NCBI GenBank assembly: GCA_029777215.1
Contig: JAKOSQ010000218.1
Span: 1 to 13,284 of the forward strand
Direction: 5' to 3'
Origin: Bacillota bacterium
GTDB lineage: Bacteria > Bacillota > Clostridia > Oscillospirales > Oscillospiraceae
Length of the DNA: 13,284 nucleotides
Below the pieces are notes generated by a model that worked only from the letters and a program-made list of their open reading frames with translations, searched no databases and was not told where the DNA came from. Position 1 is the first letter of the stretch. Each line of letters begins with the position of its first letter. Shown piece by piece: positions 11,380 to 13,284 of the stretch. Both the position numbers and the translations under genes were made by a program.

Positions 11380-13284
11380 TTATCTGACACCAAAAAGCAA
11401 ATCGCCGTAGGACGGGAAGGGCCAGTAAGCTTTGCTCGTCAGCGTCTCCAGCTCGTCGGCGTTGACGCGCAGCTCGTTCATGGCGGGGATGACGTGGTCC
11501 TTGTAGTAGTTCGCGGTCTCCAGCATGCCGACAGTCTCCTTTGCCTCGATGACGGCCCTTTCGAGCGCGGCGGTCTTGGCGAACATGCACGCCTCGATGC
11601 CGGAGATCTTCGCGAGCGTCTCAGTCTCGTAGCTGCAGTCGATGTCGGCGGAGACGGCCTTCTTGGCGGCGGCGGTGTCCGCGAGGGACTTGGTGTAGGC
11701 GGAGACGGCGGGAAGGATGTCCTTTTTGGACACATCGAGCATCGTCTGCGCCTCAATATTGATGATCTTGGCGTAATTGTCGAGCTTGATGTCGTAGTGC
11801 GACTGGAGCTCGGTCTTGGAGTAGACCCCGTGAGAGGTGAAGAGCTGCACGGACTTCTCGCTGATAAACGCGGGCATGCAGTCCGGCGTTGCGCGGAGGT
11901 TCGGCAGACCGCGGCGCAGCGCCTCGGCGATCCAGGCGTCGTCATAGCCGTTACCGTTGAAGATGATGCGCTTGTGTTCCTTGATAACGCGCTTGATGAG
12001 CTCGTTGAGTTCGGCGGTGAAGTCCTGCGCTCCCTCGAGCTCGTCGGCAAACTGGCGCAGCTCCTCGGCGACCGCCGTGTTCAAAACGACGTTCGGGCCA
12101 GCCATTGAGAGCGTCGAGCCGGGCATACGAAATTCAAACTTGTTGCCGGTGAAGGCAAAGGGCGAGGTGCGGTTGCGGTCGGTGGTGTCCTTGAAAAAGC
12201 GCGGCAGAACGTCCACGCCGATCTTGAGCTGCTCCTTCTTGCGGCCGCCGTAGGGCGTGTCGCTCTCGATGGAGGTCAAAATTTCGGTCAGCTCGTCGCC
12301 GAGGAAGATCGAGACGACGGCCGGGGGCGCCTCGTTCGCGCCGAGACGGTGGTCGTTGCCGGCGGAGGCGACGGACACGCGCAGCAGCTCCTGATAGTCG
12401 TCGACCGCCTTGATGACGGCGCAGAGGAACAAAAGGAACTGGGCGTTGTCATAGGGCGTATCGCCCGGCTCGAGAAGGTTGATGCCGGTGTTCGTGGAGA
12501 TGGCCCAGTTGTTGTGCTTGCCGCTGCCGTTGACGCCCGCGAAGGGCTTTTCGTGCAGGAGGCAGACCATGTTGTGGCGCTTTGCGACCTTTCGCATCAT
12601 CTCCATCGTGATCTGGTTGTGGTCGACGGCGATGTTCGCGGTCGAGAAGATCGGGGCCAGCTCGTGCTGGGCCGGGGCGACCTCGTTGTGCTCGGTCTTG
12701 GCAAGGACGCCGAGCTTCCAGAGTTCCTCGTCGAGGTCGGCCATGAACTCCTGCACGCGGGGCTTGATGGAACCGAAGTAGTGGTCCTCGAGCTCCTGTC
12801 CCTTCGGTGGACGCGCGCCGAAGAGGGTGCGGCCTGTATAGATGAGGTCGCGGCGCTGGTCATAGGCGTCCTTGTCGACAAGGAAGTATTCCTGCTCAAG
12901 GCCGACGGTCGTGTTGACCGAGGTGACGTCGTCGTGGCCGAAAAGCTTCAAAACGCGCAGCGCCTGCTTGTTGATGGCCTGCATGGAGCGCAGCAGCGGG
13001 GTCTTTTTGTCGAGCGAATCGCCGCTGTAGGAGCAGAACGCCGTCGGGATGCAGAGGGTGCGGTCCTTGATGAATGCGTAGGAGGTCGGGTCCCACGCGG
13101 TGTAGCCGCGGGCCTCAAAGGTTGCGCGCAGGCCGCCGGAGGGGAAGCTGGACGCGTCCGGCTCGCCGCGGACGAGCTCCTTGCCGGAGAACTCCATGAT
13201 GACCTTGCCGTCCGGCGTCGGGGAGATGAAGCTGTCGTGCTTTTCGGCGGTGATGCCGGTCATCGGCTGGAACCAGTGGGTAAA
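11380..13284 (-). CDS. glnN: Glutamine synthetase type III (5' end outside window)
   Basis: GSIII makes glutamine from glutamate, ammonia and ATP and is typical of Bacteroidetes, many Clostridia and cyanobacteria. The visible frame is 634 residues and runs off the window edge: the codons at 13284-13264 read FTHWFQP, just ahead of [12 protein letters not shown], as in full-length GSIII of about 700-730 residues. Roughly 70-75 N-terminal residues are therefore missing, and the Met at 13263 is internal. Counting from that Met, I see [10 protein letters not shown] (121-130), [16 protein letters not shown] (191-206), [17 protein letters not shown] (237-253), [14 protein letters not shown] (301-314) and [18 protein letters not shown] (362-379), the metal, glutamate and ATP sites of the family. 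The C-terminus ([10 protein letters not shown]) is intact. The gene precedes asnB, which uses its product. Confidence 0.96.
   Translation of the reverse strand, partial: FTHWFQPMTGITAEKHDSFISPTPDGKVIMEFSGKELVRGEPDASSFPSGGLRATFEARGYTAWDPTSYAFIKDRTLCIPTAFCSYSGDSLDKKTPLLRSMQAINKQALRVLKLFGHDDVTSVNTTVGLEQEYFLVDKDAYDQRRDLIYTGRTLFGARPPKGQELEDHYFGSIKPRVQEFMADLDEELWKLGVLAKTEHNEVAPAQHELAPIFSTANIAVDHNQITMEMMRKVAKRHNMVCLLHEKPFAGVNGSGKHNNWAISTNTGINLLEPGDTPYDNAQFLLFLCAVIKAVDDYQELLRVSVASAGNDHRLGANEAPPAVVSIFLGDELTEILTSIESDTPYGGRKKEQLKIGVDVLPRFFKDTTDRNRTSPFAFTGNKFEFRMPGSTLSMAGPNVVLNTAVAEELRQFADELEGAQDFTAELNELIKRVIKEHKRIIFNGNGYDDAWIAEALRRGLPNLRATPDCMPAFISEKSVQLFTSHGVYSKTELQSHYDIKLDNYAKIINIEAQTMLDVSKKDILPAVSAYTKSLADTAAAKKAVSADIDCSYETETLAKISGIEACMFAKTAALERAVIEAKETVGMLETANYYKDHVIPAMNELRVNADELETLTSKAYWPFPSYGDLLFGVR

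Overview
This window looks like chromosomal DNA from a GC-rich Clostridia species, most likely Oscillospirales (Ruminococcaceae/Oscillospiraceae-like). That placement is inferred from high GC, strong AAGGAGG ribosome binding sites, the short zinc-binding form of S14, a type III glutamine synthetase, and the style of the structured intergenic repeats. Every gene I can support lies on the minus strand, so transcription runs from high to low coordinates.

Reading in the direction of transcription: (1) 13284-11380 holds glnN (type III glutamine synthetase, 5' end cut by the window edge), closed by a clear intrinsic terminator. (2) 11267-9687 is asnB, a glutamine-dependent asparagine synthetase, so the enzyme that makes glutamine is followed directly by one that spends it. 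(3) 9686-9483 is a structured spacer with a 14-bp perfect palindrome and a good sigma-A-type promoter whose -35 box sits inside a second hairpin. (4) 9482-7764 encodes a FapA/DUF342 beta-helix protein with a TTG start, closed by a 10-bp GC-rich terminator hairpin. (5) 7763-7308 holds a near-consensus promoter (TTGACA, 17 bp, TATTCT) and a leader of about 325 nt with a 5' hairpin and an attenuator-like hairpin with a U-rich tail. (6) 7307-278 is the S10/spc ribosomal protein cluster in canonical order: rpsJ, rplC, rplD, rplW, rplB, rpsS, rplV, rpsC, rplP, rpmC, rpsQ, rplN, rplX, rplE, rpsN. (7) 277-1 is structured non-coding DNA where rpsH would normally follow.

The ribosomal genes from rplC to rpsN are packed 1-19 nt apart or overlap (rplD/rplW by 4 nt, rpsC/rplP by 1 nt), as expected for one transcript. 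Two places break this packing: a 293-bp gap between rpsJ and rplC, and at least 277 bp after rpsN. Both gaps carry the same sequence motif in the same orientation about 30 nt past the preceding stop codon, plus a second shared motif further along. This suggests a dispersed non-coding element family lodged twice inside an essential operon. The second gap also has two tandem hairpins whose stems differ by compensatory base changes.

Two ribosomal proteins have unusual C-terminal tails: S3 ends in an RGG/GGYN repeat region and L3 ends in a duplicated NPQKxSAR motif. I see no CRISPR array, tRNA, rRNA, transposase or phage gene. The best candidates for something undescribed are the paired intra-operon elements, the covarying hairpins, the S10 leader and the S3 tail.
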